This document shows, one piece after another, positions 11,001 through 23,914 of a DNA stretch of 64,000 nucleotides. Source of the DNA: Agapanthus africanus (Eukaryota; Streptophyta; Magnoliopsida; Asparagales; Amaryllidaceae); contig CM057340.1 of the NCBI GenBank assembly GCA_030015575.1, positions 748,161,632 to 748,225,631 of the forward strand, given 5' to 3'. The notes beneath the pieces were generated by a model. It saw only the letters and a program-made list of their open reading frames with translations. It did not search any database and was not told where the DNA came from. Within the stretch, counting starts at the first letter, position 1, and every line of letters begins with the position of its first letter. The translations under genes were made by a program, and so were the position numbers.

Positions 11001-11630
11001 GATCATCTACATTTGGTGGAGTTTTCTTACAACAACAGTTTTCAGGCAACTATCCAGATGGCTCCGTTTGAAGCTTTGTATGGTCATAAATGCCGTTCAC
11101 CTGTTTGCTGGGACGATGTCGGTGAACGAAGATTGTTGGGACCAGATTTGGTTGTGCAGACTGTTGAGAAGGTTAACACTATCAGAAATCATATGAAGGC
11201 AGCTCAAGACCGACAGAAGAGTTGGGCAGACACATCAAGAAGACCTCTAGAGTTCGTCGTGGGTGATTTGGTGTTCCTGAAGATATCACCGACTAGAGGG
11301 GTGATTCGTTTTGGAAGTCGAGGAAAGCTTAGTCCTCGATTCATTGGACCCTTTGAGATCTTGGAGCGTGTTGGTGAGGTAGCGTATCGCTTGGCGTTAC
11401 CGCAGTCCTTGGCGAATGTGCACGATGTGTTTCACGTATCTCAACTACGAAGGTATGTTCGAGATGAAACGCATGTATTGGATCATTCGGAGCTAACAGT
11501 ACGAGAAGACTTGACTTTTGAGGAACGGCCGATTGAAATCGTGGATCGAAGAGAAAAGATTCTTAAGAACAAGATGATCCCTCTTGTGCTTGTTTCTTGG
11601 GGTAGTCGCTCGCATGGAGAGTCCACTTAG
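8064..11630 (+). pseudogene. pol: Pol polyprotein with nonsense mutations (element A)
   Basis: Residue numbers count from 8064. Two CCHC knuckles lie at 15-28 ([14 protein letters not shown]) and 35-48. The aspartic protease has DSG at 112-114. Reverse transcriptase spans about 280-480 with FIDD near 431-434. RNase H begins near IHSDASGKG at about 577. The integrase zinc domain is at about 790-834 (H-H-C-C ending CLVC). A TGA at 10617-10619 stands where a Trp is usual, and the same frame then continues with the integrase core. From the Met at 10638 the core has catalytic-type Asp2, Asp63 and Glu99, exactly D-x35-E. The tail begins like a chromodomain (ERPIEIVDR) but stops at 11630. RT copies RNA to DNA and integrase inserts it. 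Confidence 0.93.
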
Positions 11631-11700
11631 GAACGATAAGATGAAATCCGGCAGAAGTTTCCTCACCTTTTCTTGTAGCTTTTCTGTCTTTGTATTCTTG

Positions 11701-11739
11701 GAATTTCGAGGACGAAATTCTTTTTGTAGTTGGGTATAA
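11701..11739 (+). promoter_or_regulatory. Polypurine-tract region and conserved hairpin (element A)
   Basis: GAATTTCG-AGGA-CGAAATTC (11701-11720) is a perfect 8-bp stem with an AGGA loop, just upstream of the 3' LTR. The same motif occurs before the LTRs of element B (42089-42108) and, mutated, before C. The purine tract itself is poor here (TTGTAGTTGGGTATAA), so plus-strand priming was probably already impaired. Confidence 0.65.
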
Positions 11740-14700
11740 TGCAACACCCGAGCCCAATGCTACTATTTTCAGTTACCGTTTGAGTGTGGTGTGGCACTCA
11801 TTTCATTTATCTTGCTTGTTTGTTACTTACTTTAAAAATTTTAACCGGTAAATTCATTTCTGCATATAACAAATTTAGGCATCTAAAATAAAATTAAAAA
11901 TATTCATCTTGGCCTCCTCGACACCCCTAGCCTTGTGGTAGCGTCCGTGCATCGTGTTCTCGTCCCGTTCAGTGAAACGGACGAGTTTGGACGGCTACGC
12001 GTACGTACGTGTGTCCGTTTTGGGGGTACGCTTTTTGATCATAAAACACTTCATTTTAAAATTTGGATCCCGCTTAAAATTCTATTATTTCAATTTCAAA
12101 TTTTTGGACCCGACCCGGGCGCGATTTGGAAATGTTTTACTTTGTGCCAAAATCCCAAATTTTATTAATTTAAAACGTCGAATATTTCCTTAACCTTATA
12201 TATAATTTACTGTTTCCATTAATCTTTTAAATCTTTTAAATATTTTTCCTAACACCTAAATCATTCATCAACCAATCCCCTCCTCTTTATTTCCCTCCGG
12301 GCCCCACATCTCTGTTCCTCTCTCTCTCCCGTTGCTATCTCTCCTTCTCTCTCTATCCCCGATCTCTCTCTCTCCCCTAAATCTCTCTCAATCTCGATCT
12401 CTCTCTCTCTAGCTTTTCTCTCTTCTCTCTATATTTGTTTTTCCCTCCTTCCTCTCGTTTTCAAAAAAAAAAAGAACCAGAACGTAACCCATCACCAGCC
12501 CAGCCGCCTCGTTCCCCGTCGCCGCCGCAACCCCATCGCCGGCACCAGCACCGCCGGGCTAGTCGTCTCCGCGCCCTCGTCGCAGCCAGGCCACCTCTTC
12601 CTCATTTCCCGTGCGCCTGCACCCTCACCGCGACCACTTGCCCTCGCCGCTGCAGCCCACCGCCGACGACACCATCACCGGCTTCCTCGTCCTCGTCATT
12701 CCCTCACCATCCTCGCCCTCTCTCTCATCGATTCCCGAGTGCCTGTGCACCCCGACCAACGTCACAGCCACCTGCACATCCCCTGCATGCGTTCAACCGC
12801 CGCATCTGTTGCCGCCGACGACCTCGCCTCTGTAGCCCCGGTCTCGCTAGCACCTTCTGTAAGCATTGCTCCATCCTCTGTTCATTTCTTCTTCTTCTCT
12901 GTAAGTATTTTTCTTGATCTGGAAAATTCTTATCGTTGTCGGGTAGGTCACTGCCGGAGCTCCGTCGACGTCGTCAACCTTCGCAACCTCTCTGCTGATC
13001 ATCGTAAGCACCCTGCTCAGATCCTCTTTCCCTCCTTCTTTATATTTCCTTGTGTTTCTTTTTCCTGTGTTACATACCTTGATGTTTGGTTCACTGTTCA
13101 CTTTTTCATCGGAATCCGACGATGCCGACGACGTGACCCGATATTCCAGCGAGGTACCCCGACCCGTGTGGTTCCATTGTTCGTTGTTTGGGTTCAATCC
13201 GTGAACCGTGCGCCCGTCGCGAGTTTCCCCGCCGACATTTTACGTTCCGTTTTTCCCGGTTCGCGACCCGTCGAGGCAAGTACCCCTTGCTACATGCTAT
13301 ACAATATTTACATATATATTATAACACCCTAGACCTGTAAATTTAACTTGGTACGATCATTTCTCATTTTCGTGTACAATATTGCATTATATCATTTTAC
13401 CGTTAAACTTGTAACCTACAGTTGTAAATTGAACCTAATAACCATATTTACCTGTTGAATCACATTTTTAATTTTAACATAGCTTATGGTGTTTGTCTTT
13501 ATAGTTTTGTTCCATTCGGAAAACTCATGTGCATTTTAACCTGTAATAGCTGTACTGAACCGTTATACAAATCATTGCACCTCTAAGAGTTCTTAAACTT
13601 GTTAACATGACTAAACGGCTATACTTGTCTTACCGCACTCTTGTAATCATCTCTGTGACAAATTTGATAACTGTATTGCTAATTGAATGAAACCGCCTAT
13701 TACTTAATTCATTGCTTATCTCATGATTGTTGATACCCATGTTTGATTATATAACTGATTGTGAGCACACCCACGATATTGTGTACATCTCGACCTGACT
13801 TGCTACACACATATATATATATTGATATACCTGACATGGTACCGCATACTGTTGACTTGACCTGATGTGCCATGACCTGACCCGTTACCTGATCTTGTGT
13901 CTAATGCCAACAAACCTGACATGTAGTCCTCATGGACCGTTCCTGTTGTCTATCCAGACAAACCTGCTTTTACCTGATGCTGTGTTGGTATTAGTTCTTT
14001 ATTACTGAATACCTGACTTGACATACATAACTTGGGGGTATGGGGAAATCAAAGGTGAAACCTGACTTGTAACTCAACAGTTCGATACATGTTCTGATCA
14101 GTCTTACGGGCTAGGCCAGCCCCGGAGTGATGATGCTGACATCACTCGCCCATACCTGCTACTTGTTACTGCCTAACGGCACGTCTCGGTTTCAGCCCGA
14201 GAGTCTTAGACCGTGGTCCCGGGCATGCACGGGATACTATTGAGTTACATCGACGATTCATCACTTGATTTCAAAGACTTTAGAATAGAAAACCTGATAG
14301 AACAGTTTAGTTTACCCACTGCACACTACCCTGCACTGCTTTGATTCATATTATTGTTACTCTCGTTTTATTCATGTTTATATTGTATTGCCTGCTACAT
14401 TGTTCATATTATATTACTTGATGACATGACGCGCTGACGTTTGGGTTTTGCATGGCCCAGATTCTGTACCGCTGTCGCAGTCCGAGCAGGAGTACTTCAG
14501 CCAGCAGGCTGAGCTGTGAGGTGTTAGTATTAGTTAGTTTTTATTTCCTGTATTTTATTCCTGATGTGAGCCCGCATTATGGGACATACATTTCAATTAT
14601 TTGTATTGGATCATTTGCTTCCGCATTTATTTATTATTGACTCCTGTTATCTTGGATTATGGACATGTTTAGATAGTTTTATTTTGTTCTTGATATCTCT

Positions 14701-14803
14701 ACAGTCGTAATGTGACTGTGGATGGATGCTTCCTACCCACAGGCAGCATGGTTGGCTATGTCACGTGCCCATTTTAGCGTACTCTGGGAAGCGGGGCGTG
14801 ACA
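11740..14803 (+). repeat. Element A 3' LTR
   Basis: It starts TGCAACACCCG and ends GGGGCGTGACA, followed by GATAT. It parallels the 5' LTR throughout with scattered substitutions and small indels, for example a shorter CT tract. It keeps the GC-type donor (GAG|GCAAGT at 13276) that is mutated in the 5' LTR. ORFs of 160-197 codons in its C-rich leader have no recognised domain. Confidence 0.93.
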
Positions 14804-14808
14804 GATAT

Positions 14809-15300
14809 CATATAAAGGACATTAAAAAAAGAACGGTCAAATAAGATACGAATCTCCATAGACCCCATCGTCTATTTCTCCATCTCGATATCCTCTTCAC
14901 CTTCCCAGTCGCCTTCTTTGCCAGCATATGAATCTCTTTGTGTTTTGATTATTTTACAAAGCCGTATTTCAAATATTCTATTTGATTACTAACCATGTCA
15001 GATTAGTTAAAGTGTTACACAACTGGTGTTATTCAAGCATAAGTACACTCAATATCGCAACTGATATCTCCAGACATTCAAAACTTAGAAGCACTCAATA
15101 CGCATTCAAAAGCTACAAATGGAGAAGTCACATATCGAAAACATTCAAGACTTTCTACTTTATTTGAGTTCAGAGTCAAGTTGATCTCAAATGGTTAGAA
15201 TCAAATTTTCTATATCAATTCCCAAACACCAAAATCAATTTTAAATTTTCTTTTAAAATTCAAAGTCCTGTATCTGAAAATATCAAATATAGACATTTCT
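14809..15300. other. Between elements A and D, nothing recognised
   Basis: AT-rich DNA with no domain or RNA gene. It may be the outer part of the element D LTR or the DNA into which D inserted; the boundary could not be found. Confidence 0.5.
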
Positions 15301-16242
15301 TATGGACGTCCTATAGACGTCTATGATAGACGTCCACTGCAGATTTTTTGAAATTTTTGAAATTTGAATTTTAGTAGGATTTTTGAATTCCTAACGGTTA
15401 TGAACTGCCACTAATTATCCTATCTTTTTGGGGCGGTTGTAATAACTGTCTCAATCGTCCATTTTCATAATTCTATATATATGACTCATTTTCTCAAGTT
15501 TTAAAACCAATTCATTCTTAAACATTTTTATTCTCAAGTTTTGGTAAAAACTTTTTCTCTCTTATTCTCAAGTTTTTGACTGCTCTTTTTCAGAGAAAAG
15601 AGATTTTTCTAAAACCATTAGACTTTTCTATTCTTGATAAAAAAAGAAAGATTTCTAAAAGTTTTAAAGAAGCGATTGTTTTTAAACTTGTTTAATCTTA
15701 AAAACTTCTTTGAATTTGTTTTAAACTTTTGTTAATCTCCAAAATAAAATCTCTCATCTTTTTGAATCAAAATTTTAATTTATCTTTTGAAATCGTTAAG
15801 ATTGTTAGAGTTGGTTTATTAAGATTGTAAAATCTTGTCTTGTACGGCCTAGTGAAGAAAGGTCTAAGGTTTTAATGTTGTAAAGGTTTGGACTTGGGCC
15901 TGGGAAAATCCTAGGTGATCAGCAGCCTGCAATTGTAAAGGTTCGGATATGAGTCTGGAAAAATATCTGGGTTTCTTCACCTGCAAGGAGTCACTAGATA
16001 GTGTGTTGAATTCAGAGCAGGAGTTCTCAGGTAGGAAATAGCCATAGGATTGGTGAACCTCGATAATAATCCTCTGTGTCCATTTACTTTTTTTTTCTGA
16101 TTCTGTGTTACTGTTAATCTGTGTTGTAATAGTATTTGTACTTTATACTCTCATCTTTATTCCGCTGCATAATTTCTGTGTTTCGCAAAATTACTCTGTG
16201 TTTGCCATAAAACCTTATTTACCCCCTCTAAGGCTGTTTTCA
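15300..16242 (+). repeat. Element D 5' LTR (left end unresolved)
   Basis: The right end is ...GGCTGTTTTCA at 16242, directly followed by the primer site. A TATA-like run, CTATATATAT, lies at 15473-15482. The left edge cannot be set because no second LTR survives for comparison. Three GACGTC cores upstream of the TATA (15305, 15316 and 15329) may belong to U3. Confidence 0.6.
15305..15334. promoter_or_regulatory. Cluster of three GACGTC motifs
   Basis: GACGTC occurs at 15305-15310, 15316-15321 and 15329-15334. The middle one is centred in a perfect 12-bp palindrome, ATAGACGTCTAT (15313-15324). ACGT cores bind plant bZIP factors. The cluster lies about 140 bp upstream of the likely TATA box of element D. 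Confidence 0.5.
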
Positions 16243-16243
16243 A

Positions 16244-16259
16244 TTGATATCAGAGCAGG
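16244..16259 (+). promoter_or_regulatory. Primer binding site of element D
   Basis: TTGATATCAGAGCAGG begins two bases after the LTR end. It matches the initiator-Met-tRNA primer site class (TGGTATCAGAGC) with one substitution in the core. Confidence 0.8.
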
Positions 16260-16299
16260 TTACTCGTTTCTAAGATTAACCTCTTGAGTTTCTGATCTT

Positions 16300-16899
16300 A
16301 TGGCAAATCAAATGGAAAGACAAGATATTAACCGTCCTCCTCTATTCAACGATACAAACTATCAGTTCTGGAAAACTAAGATTAAGGTTTTCTTTCAATG
16401 TATAGATCTAGAAGTTTTAGAGATCATTGAAAATCCTTTTGTTCCTCATACGACAAATCCATTATCTGATGCTGATAAAAGATTGATGACGTTAAATGTC
16501 AAGATAATGAATGCACTTCATTGCTCATTGAATTTAGAAGAATTCAATAGGATCTCAATGTGTCGGATTGCTAATGAAATTTGGACTACTCTTCAGACTG
16601 CCCATGAAAGAACAAATCAAGTCAAAGAGAGTTAGGTCAACCATCTCATGCATAAATATAAGTCGTTTCAAATGAAAGACGATGAATCAATCGACTCCAT
16701 GTATTCTCGATTCAATAATATCATTATCGAGCTTTTCAATTTAGGAAAGAAATTCGATGACAAAAAAAGGTGTTATAAGTTTCTGAAATCTCTTACGACA
16801 TCATGGAAACCTAAGATCACTGCCATCGAAGAGACTAACAACATGACAGCGTTGAAAGGTGACACCTTTATAGGAAAATTAACAAAAGCAGGAGAATAA
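16300..16899 (+). pseudogene. gag: Copia Gag (UBN2-type) of element D
   Basis: From the ATG at 16300 the protein has the typical opening RPPLFNDTNYQFWKTKIKVF, then a segment like FNRISMCRIANEIW and a helix-rich part ending near 16899. A TAG at 16633-16635 interrupts it, and the same frame continues from about 16648 (HKYKSFQMKDDESID). A degraded single CCHC knuckle (CFECDREGH) follows at about 17100. Gag would form the particle. This copy is broken. Confidence 0.85.
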
Positions 16900-18239
16900 C
16901 ACTCAAAGGAAGAATATCGCGCTAAAGGCAACGTCTACTAAATCAAAGCCTAAAAAATTATCAAGTGGTGATGAAAGCGACGATGAAGAAAGGACCCATA
17001 TTGCAAGACATTTCAAGAAGTATCTAAAGTTTAGAAGATTTTCTCAAAAGAAAGATACATATAAGTCTAATAAGAATTTTGATTCTGATAAAACCTTGCA
17101 TTGTTTTGAGTGCGATAGGGAAGGCCATTGAAGTCCATCTCTCAACAAAGGCAAATGGAAGTCAAAAAAAGAATCAGAAAAGTATTCGTTTCAAGCGATT
17201 TGGGACGACACGGATTCCAATGATTCAGAAATCGAAGAAATCGCCAACATGTGCTTCATGGCGCTAGACGATGAGATAACCGATGATGACTTTGATATTG
17301 AATCTCTTAGTAAAATAGATTTGATTAGTCTTTGTCATTTTCTTAAGGATAATTACGATAAGATTAAGTCTAAAAACAAAATTTTAAAAACTAAATTAAT
17401 CGCAAAGAATAATTCAGAAATAGTAATTAAAAATGAATTAAATGAAGTTAATTAGACAACGAAAACTTAAATGAAAAACTCAATTCTGTAATCTTAACTA
17501 AAGAAAATATAATTGAAACAAATAAACTTGAAATCTTTAATCTTAAACGAAAATTAGAAATAAAAGATAAAATGATTTTGAATTTTACTAAAAGTAAAAA
17601 TAATTAGATATTTTGTTCTCACAATCCATTAAACACCGTGATAAAGTAGGAATAGGTTTTGATAAATATACAGAGTTAGTTCCTAAAACTAAACCTTATA
17701 TACCTAAATATTATTATTACAAATATGATAACAAATATGCTAATTCAACTTGTGACTAGTGTTGCATATTAGGACACATATCACAAAATTGCTACATTAA
17801 AAATAATTTCACTTATAAATACAATTTTATTCCTAATCAATCTAAAATGGTTTGGGTCTCAAAAATAACACTTTCTTCTTCCTGTATTGTAGGACATCCA
17901 AAGACGTAGAAGTCGACGGATACTTGATAGTGGTTATTTGAGATATATTACTAGAAACATTCAAAGTTTTGAAACACTATCAAGAGAAGAAAATGACAGT
18001 GTCACTTTTGGCGAAAACAACAAAGGCAAGATCATCGGTAAAGCTGATATTTGCTTTAATAACTCAACTATCATAAAAGATGCAATAAAACTTAAAACAT
18101 AACCTATTTAGTGTTAGCCAGCTCTACGATAAAGGGCACAGCGTAGTTTTCGAAAAAAAAAGCAATATAATATATGATAATAAAATAGTCCCAACTGATA
18201 AAAGATACCATAACATATATATAATATATACACAAGCTT
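16900..18239 (+). pseudogene. pol: Nucleocapsid and protease region of element D
   Basis: Translation in shifting frames shows the knuckle remnant, a lysine- and asparagine-rich linker and a protease-like site around 17915-17950. There the usual DSGCSRHMT has become DSGYLRYIT. A VTFGENNKGKIIG segment follows at about 18000, as usual after the Copia protease active site. Multiple stops and AT-biased drift are evident. Confidence 0.7.
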
Positions 18240-19266
18240 TTAAAAATCCAAATATTACATATTTAATAGCAAACAATGTAGTAGACCCTCTACTCTTACA
18301 TAGAAGATTAGGTCATTTCTCAATAGATATTTTATCCAAAATTATAAGGAATAACCTAATTAAAGGCATACCCGGTCTAAAGTTTATAAAAGATAGACTA
18401 TGTGATGCTTACCAAAGAGGAAAACAAATTAAAACTTTATTTAAACCTAAAAACAATGTATCCTCTAACACTCCATTGCAATTACTTCATATGGATCTTT
18501 TCGGTCCTAGTCGCAATGCAAGTTTAGAAGACAAATTGTATGCATATGTCATAATAGATGATTACTCAAGATTTATTTGGTTTTCTTCTTAAAAACCAAA
18601 AACGAAAGCTTTAACACATTTAAAATCTTTACTAAACAAATTCAAAACAAAATGAACCTAATAATACTTAAACTAAGAAATGATCATGGTGGAGAGTTTG
18701 AAAACTAAATATTCGAATAATATTGTAATAAGAAAGATTTCAAACACGAATTCTCCCGTGCTAGAACTCCACAACAAAATGGAGTTGTTGAAAGGAAAAA
18801 TCGTTCTTTACAAGAAATGACACATACTATGCTCAATGAAAATAATCTACCAAAATATTTATGGGCAGAAGCTATTAACACTTCTTGCTACATAATAAAT
18901 AGGGTAATAATTAGAAAATATTTAAATAAAACACCATACGAACTAATTTATGGTAGAACTCCAAACGTTAAGTATTTTAAAGTTTTTGATTGTAAATGCT
19001 ACATTTTAAATATATTAGACAATTTAGGAAAGTTCAACTCAGAATGCGACGAATGTATATTTGTTGGTTACTCTATGTCCATCAAAGCCTATCGTGTTTT
19101 TAATAAACGAATTTCGACCATTCAAGAAAGTATGCATGTTAAGTTTGATGAAACCAACTTCTTAAATCCTTATACTAGTTTAGATGATAACGATCCAATC
19201 TTAACAAAAGGTTTAGATAATCAATCAATAGATAAAATTGTCGAAACTAAACAAATGGAACAATAA
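18240..19266 (+). pseudogene. pol: Integrase of element D
   Basis: The zinc-binding pre-integrase region shows LLHRRLGHFS at about 18295-18325. The core has HMDLFGP, YVIIDDYSRFIW, then NDHGGEF and later TPQQNGVVERKNRSLQE at about 18770-18815. This is the Copia integrase pattern with D-D-E residues still visible. Stop codons near 18590 and 18707 break the frame. The last open part (18817-19266) runs to the acidic linker before RT. Confidence 0.88.
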
Positions 19267-19399
19267 GAGCAAGTTACTGATACTTCCCTTCCAAAGGATT
19301 GACAATTTAACAAAGATCATCTTAAGGATTTAATTATAGGTGATATGGATAAAGGAGTGGTCACTTGATCATCAAGATTTAACTTATGTATCAACTCAG

Positions 19400-20655
19400 T
19401 ATTCATTTCGGTCATAGAACCGAAGAATTTTAAAGAGGCTGAGAATGATGAGCATTGGATAGAAGCAATGCAAGAAGAGTTAAATCAATTTGAAAGAAAT
19501 AAAGTTTAAAAATTAGTTCCAAAACTCAATAATAGATCAATTGTAGGCACCAAATGGGTTTGTAGAAACAAGCTAGACGAGTCATGAAATGTCGTAAGAA
19601 ATAAAGCATGACTGGTTGCTCAAGGTTATAATCAAGTCGAACGAATTGATTATGATGAAACTTACGCATCTGTGGCTCGACATAAAGATATAAAAGATAT
19701 TATTAGCCTCTACTTGTTTTAAAAACTTTACAGTATTTCAAATGGAAGTTAAAAGTGCTTTCTTAAATAGGATAATAGATGAAAAAGTATATGTAACGCA
19801 ACCACCAGACTTTGATAATCATAAACATCCTGAGTATGTATATAAATTGGAAAAGGTATTGTACGGTCTTAAACAAGTCCCTAAGGCTTGGTATAAAAGA
19901 CTCGGTATATTCCTACTCAAGATAGGATATACGAAGTGGATGGTAGATAAAACATTATGCACTATATTCTATGGAAAGGATATCATTGTAGTTCAAATAT
20001 ATGTTGACGATATTATATTTAATTCTACTAATGAGTAGTTTTGTCAAGAATTCTCTAAATCTATGCATGATGAATTTGAGATGAGTATGATGGGAGAACT
20101 GAACTTTTTCCTCGGACTTCAAATCAAACAAAGTTTAGAAGGACTATTCATCAATCGATCTAAGTATACAAAGGAACTTATTAAGAAGTTCAGTTTAGAA
20201 GATGCAAAGACTTGTGAGACACCCATGGCAACGACAACAAAACTCACCAAGGATGAAATCGGTAAGGCTGTAAATATACAGCTCTATCGAGCTATGATTG
20301 GAAGTTTATTATATTTAACTTCCAGTAGACCTGATATAATGTACAACGTTTGTCTTTGTGGACGGTTCCAAGCTAATCCTAGATAATCACACTTGGTAGT
20401 GGTCAAGAGAATCTTTAGATATCTCGAAGGCACTATTAATTTATGGTTATGGTATTCTAAGAATAACGTATTTCACTTAACAAATTACTCGGATGCAGAT
20501 TATGCTGGAAGTCAAACTGATCGAAAGAGTACTAGCGGTACATGTCATTTTCTAGAAAATTGTCTAGTGTCTTGGAATTCTAAGAAACAAGCATCAATAG
20601 CATTGTCCACAGCTGAAGCAGGGTACATTGTCGCCGGTGTATGTAGAGCATAAAG
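19400..20655 (+). pseudogene. pol: Reverse transcriptase and RNase H of element D
   Basis: RT motifs include KWVCRNK-like and AQGYNQVE-like segments near 19550-19650, YGLKQVPKAWY at about 19862, and the catalytic YVDD (IYVDDIIF) at about 20000-20023. RNase H shows YSDADYAGSQTDRKSTSG at about 20490-20540 and STAEAGYI near 20605, then is cut at 20655 by the solo LTR. Stops at 20036, 20384 and elsewhere interrupt it. Confidence 0.9.
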
Positions 20656-21659
20656 TGTCACGACCCAAATGTGGCATGTGACCGACACTTAAATCACGTG
20701 ACATCTCAAGACATCGACGCGGTTTAAATAAGCCGAAACCCGGAATCTAAACCCTTTTTGAAAAATATTGGAGGTGAGATTTAAATAATCAGCCGATAAT
20801 ATCGATTTAAAATAATATCTAAATTTAACTAAGTATGTTGAAAAGCCTTTATGATGTTTTGAAACTTGTCATCACCTCCTTTGCATTTTTTTTATAAAAA
20901 CTCGATACAGCAAAATAAAATAGCATCCTAACGAAAGCTAGTCTCCACTTCCAAACAATGGAGCAACCAAATAATCTAAAACAGAAGTCGACTCCAAAGA
21001 GTGCGACAACTCAAGACACTACTCTAATCATCGCTTCAAAGTTCATAATATATCATTTCTAAGTTGATGGAGTTTCCGCTAGATACAAGCATATGTGAAT
21101 AATCAAGAGTGAGTAGGATACAATAACAACTCACTTACCCATCAATCCCCAAAAGAATGTATGCCCAAACCGCTGATAATCCAACCGGTAAAACCTGCAA
21201 GAAACTATGGCACAACGGGGATGAGTTGCCAACTCAGTGAATAAAAGTATATCTAAAAGTAGAAATCGAAATGCATGACGATATCTAGGTCATAAGTATA
21301 ATACTATCATAATCTGTATCGATATACCATATGATATGCAAAGGTGCAATACTAACTATCATGCAATAAGTATAATATCTCAATGTCATATGAATCCACA
21401 TCATGAATCTATTATTCGTATTGGTATTCCCTTTTTGTCTATGAATATCTGTACAATATATATGCAGGTACTGTCCTCCGGACCAGTCCTGGTGGAATCC
21501 AATAAAACATATCTAACTGTGTACCTCAAGATAATGATCACATCAGTATACATATGGATGTCCAGCATCGACATCGAAATCCAAAATCTCTCGTGTCCAG
21601 CACCGACACGTAAATACAGATACCGTCGACACCATCTTAACAGATGATCGCCACCCGAT

Positions 21660-21745
21660 ATCCTGGCTACGATCAGTATCCCCTGGATATCTGTCGTACC
21701 AAGTCGAACCCCGGTCAGTATCCCCTGGATATCTGCCGTGTTCAT
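21660..21745. repeat. Two-copy ~43-bp tandem repeat in the solo LTR
   Basis: CAGTATCCCCTGGATATCTG occurs twice about 43 bp apart, and a weaker relative (CCGATATCCTGGCTACG) lies just before. It lies in the U5 side of the minus-strand LTR. Confidence 0.6.
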
Positions 21746-23037
21746 TTTATCTTCGGAATCGAGTCACCTCGTTAGGCTCCCCGCCTCTCATGCGGCTATC
21801 CTGCCCCTCGGTCTCGACCGGGTCCACCATGTATCCAACTGTTTCCCCACCGACTCAGTCTGGATAAAACTGTAAATCCGTAACCGTATACCCACCGACT
21901 CGGTTCGGAATAAAACCAAATCATAAAACATAAACCTCATGGTGGACGTTTATTCATCATATAAAAATATCAAGTGAGGAATACGAAACTTGCATAGATT
22001 GTATTGATGATATACCATATGTGTGTATATATATAACAGTGTTCCATACCACCGATATATATATCATCAGAAGTAAAATACTCAAAAATCTTAAGAATTC
22101 AAATACATCATCCATAATACTTCAACATGAATAGGAAAAGACTACGCAATCATATCACATAACATAATGAATTCAATTCTAATGTGTCATGGCACTACTA
22201 ATGATGTGTAGTGTAACATACGCGTCTGTGCTCGTGGAACATGCAAATCATTAGTATTTGTGCAAGTGTTCTACTGTGTAACAGTCTACATATTAACACC
22301 TATATAACAGAACGATTCTACAGTGACATGGCAATACCAATGAGGTGCAGTGTAACATATAGTTAAGTGCTTGTGCGGCATAGTACTCATTGGTATTTGT
22401 GCAGTGTTCTACCAGAGTGTGCGTAACGCGGAAACATATAATATAGAATACATAATACAACCCTATAAGAAGTCTAAACGTACTTATTGTAATTACTTGT
22501 TATGAGCTATACCATTATCTTTAGAAATGATCGGAACGTTAAGTTTAAAATAAGTATGCTGCCTAAGATTTAAAAGAGATGTTTGTTTTAGAAATTGGTA
22601 CGCATCCTGGTAGTTTGTTTAAAAGACAACGAACCGGGGTTTTTAAAATAATATAGCTCATACCAGTATTATACCCTAAAACAGAACATAATCTATCTCT
22701 ACGAGTCAAAGAATAAATTGGCCGTTATTCGGCATACAAAGTTCATCATTTATGATACGTATAAATCCTTGTAGTATAGCTCATCATATCGCTATATCCA
22801 TATCATCTTAAGCACGGCAAAATCTCTCGTACAAACTCATCAAATCACACCCATATCATACAGATCAAATATCATGTACATCTCATTTAAAACTACATGT
22901 GAAACTTTATGCAAATGGAGGGTTAATAAAATGCAATGCTTAGTCAATGCTTTAACGAAAAGCAAATCTTAAGTAGAAAGCATAATAATAATCATAAGGT
23001 TGCGGGGGTGCTATACGCCATCCACCCGACTTCCCTA

Positions 23038-23057
23038 GTAGATGTAAATCTACTCAC
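23038..23057 (-). promoter_or_regulatory. Donor-like hairpin in the solo LTR
   Basis: On the minus strand CCG|GTGAGTA opens a predicted intron at 23057. The donor bases overlap the stem AGTAGAT-TTAC-ATCTACT, a 7-bp perfect hairpin. Elements A, B and C show the same arrangement with different sequence. Confidence 0.45.
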
Positions 23058-23906
23058 CGGAAATACGTCGTATCTATTCAGGAATCGCCAATCCTTTTCC
23101 TTTCCTCGCGGCCTCCAAAGTTCCCGAATTGGAATCTAACATTGCAACAATTTGTATAAGGAAACGGCTATATTCCGCTACGTCAAAATCAATAAAACGC
23201 AAGTTGTACGTGCTAATTACACTACGTACGACCATCGCAAACGATCTAATATTTAACCTCGCTGAAATCTAACCCAATTCTGCACCGCAACAGAAAACAG
23301 ATCGCGTTACGTTTTACCCGTGTTGTATTTGATTTTTAGATATCTTTTCCGATATTAGCTTCCAGATTTTATATACAATTAAACTAACCCATTTAAACAA
23401 TACTAAATGATCCAAAATTCTACACAGAGACCTACCCAAAAAGACAAATCACCAAACTTCCCCAAAAATCCGGCGACGCCGGAATTTGTCTAATGGTCGC
23501 CGGCCCAAAACCGATCCCCTGGGGTCGTGCTTCTATGGTTTGTTCTAGGTCCCACATATATCATTTTAGCACCGTTTCTCTAAGTTTATTTGTATCTAAA
23601 ATAAAGCAGATTCAAACAGAGCCTCTTTTTGACTAAAATACGATATTCTAGATACTTTGATTTCTAACTATAAACTAGTTACAGAATTAAATCTCTACTG
23701 TGATTAAGGATTTTACCTACAAAATATAGCTGGAATAACTCTCTCCAAGATGCACAAGCTCCTAGCCTTAGCTTGATGATGAACTCCTTACCTAGTTCCT
23801 CTTCTCTTCTCTTCTCTTCTCTTGTTCTTCTTTATTTTGTTTTGTTTTTCCTTTCTTTAATTTGAATTCTCAGAAGTTTTAACTTGATTAATTTGATCTG
23901 AACACC

Positions 23907-23914
23907 TTATATAA
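23907..23914 (-). promoter_or_regulatory. TATA box of the solo LTR
   Basis: TATATAAG on the minus strand, within ATTTATATAAGGTG. This supports minus orientation of the LTR. Confidence 0.55.

Larger units (their letters stand above)
3807..14803 (+). mobile_element. Element A: Tekay-like Ty3/Gypsy chromovirus, degenerate
   Basis: A complete but inactive LTR retrotransposon of about 11.0 kb. It is flanked by perfect 5-bp target duplications GATAT (3802-3806 and 14804-14808). Long LTRs (3807-6892 and 11740-14803) bracket a gag-pol ordered CCHC knuckles, protease, RT, RNase H, integrase and chromodomain-like tail, the order of Ty3/Gypsy chromoviruses. About 3-kb LTRs that begin TGTAACACCC and end GGGGCGTGACA fit the Tekay/Del lineage. 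The coding frame is broken by a frameshift in gag and several nonsense codons, and the usual initiator-tRNA primer site is missing. Intact termini and closely similar LTRs suggest a fairly recent insertion. Confidence 0.93.
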
